DNA from: Candidatus Gastranaerophilales bacterium
Lineage (GTDB): Bacteria; Cyanobacteriota; Vampirovibrionia; Gastranaerophilales; Gastranaerophilaceae
DNA: 6,528 nucleotides
Assembly: GCA_947632315.1 (NCBI GenBank)
Contig: CANROV010000112.1
Span: forward strand, 1 to 6,528
Direction of reading: 5' to 3'
Part shown: positions 6,457-6,528 of the stretch, one piece after another
Layout of the letters: the number at the start of each line of letters is the position of its first letter
How positions within the stretch are numbered: position 1 is the first letter of the stretch
Program-made: the position numbers and the translations under genes
Notes under the pieces: generated by a model
Databases searched by the model: none
Told to the model about the DNA's origin: nothing
Seen by the model: the letters and a program-made list of their open reading frames with translations, nothing else

Positions 6457-6528
6457 CGGAGAAGGTGGGATTCGAACCCACGGTGCAGATTACTCCACAC
6501 AACACCTTAGCAGGGTGCCGCCTTAAAC
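6457..6528 (-). tRNA. tRNA-Ser (GCU), 5' end cut by window edge
   Basis: The - strand shows the end of the D loop, an anticodon stem GCACC/GGUGU with loop CUGCUAA (anticodon GCU at 6511-6509), and a long class II variable arm (GUGUGG/CUGCAC, loop AGUAAU) as expected for serine. A perfect T arm (GUGGG-UUCGAAU-CCCAC), the 3' acceptor strand CUUCUCC and discriminator G at 6457 follow. No CCA is encoded; T5 follows directly. About 17-18 bases (5' acceptor strand and most of the D arm) lie beyond the right edge. It reads AGC/AGU codons. Confidence 0.95.

Noticed and set aside
6308..6505. Open frame on the - strand running from the tRNA into the LicD start
   Set aside because: It begins inside the tRNA-Ser gene, overlaps the LicD N-terminus out of frame, and contains the T-arm sequence in translation.

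Overview
The window is very AT-rich, densely coded and clearly bacterial. It holds a secreted two-partner-secretion (TPS) type protein with a Sec signal peptide, so the host should have an outer membrane. The low GC, the absence of an encoded CCA on the tRNA, the CxxC insert in the TPS domain and the style of the lineage-specific hypothetical proteins suggest a gut Melainabacteria/Gastranaerophilales-type organism (non-photosynthetic cyanobacterial relatives). This placement is an impression from sequence style, not a search result, and other AT-rich Gram-negatives remain possible.

Left part (bases 1-1730, + strand): two co-oriented genes spaced as an operon. The first is cut by the left edge and encodes a protein with three predicted hydrophobic segments. 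The second is a 161-residue, mostly helical protein whose ribosome binding site overlaps the first gene's stop. I recognise neither family.

Middle (1720-2687, - strand): a GNAT-acetyltransferase-like gene that overlaps the preceding gene tail to tail by 11 bp. It is split into a 71-codon 5' part and a long 3' part in the -1 frame. The break is exactly at a run of seven A's followed directly by TAA, with a Shine-Dalgarno-like AAGGA eight bases before the run. This is the most interesting site in the window. It may be an inactivating or phase-variable indel, an assembly error, or a dnaX-like programmed -1 frameshift.

A 190-bp very AT-rich intergenic region (2688-2877) holds two back-to-back sigma70-like promoters. 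One reads left into the GNAT-like gene and one reads right into the TPS gene.

Right part: the 840-residue TPS/filamentous-haemagglutinin-like exoprotein (2878-5400) has a signal peptide, TPS domain with the NPNG motif, a beta-helical body, a Pro-Asp repeat linker and a short C-terminal tail with one Cys. A strong hairpin terminator shared with the convergent neighbour follows it. On the - strand lies a LicD-family nucleotidyltransferase-like gene (5457-6353), probably decorating a surface glycan with a phosphorylated substituent. Between it and a 5'-truncated tRNA-Ser(GCU) at the right edge is a roughly 100-bp spacer carrying three close inverted repeats. The exoprotein and LicD both point to cell-surface functions. 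No TpsB transporter and no complete new system is visible in this window.
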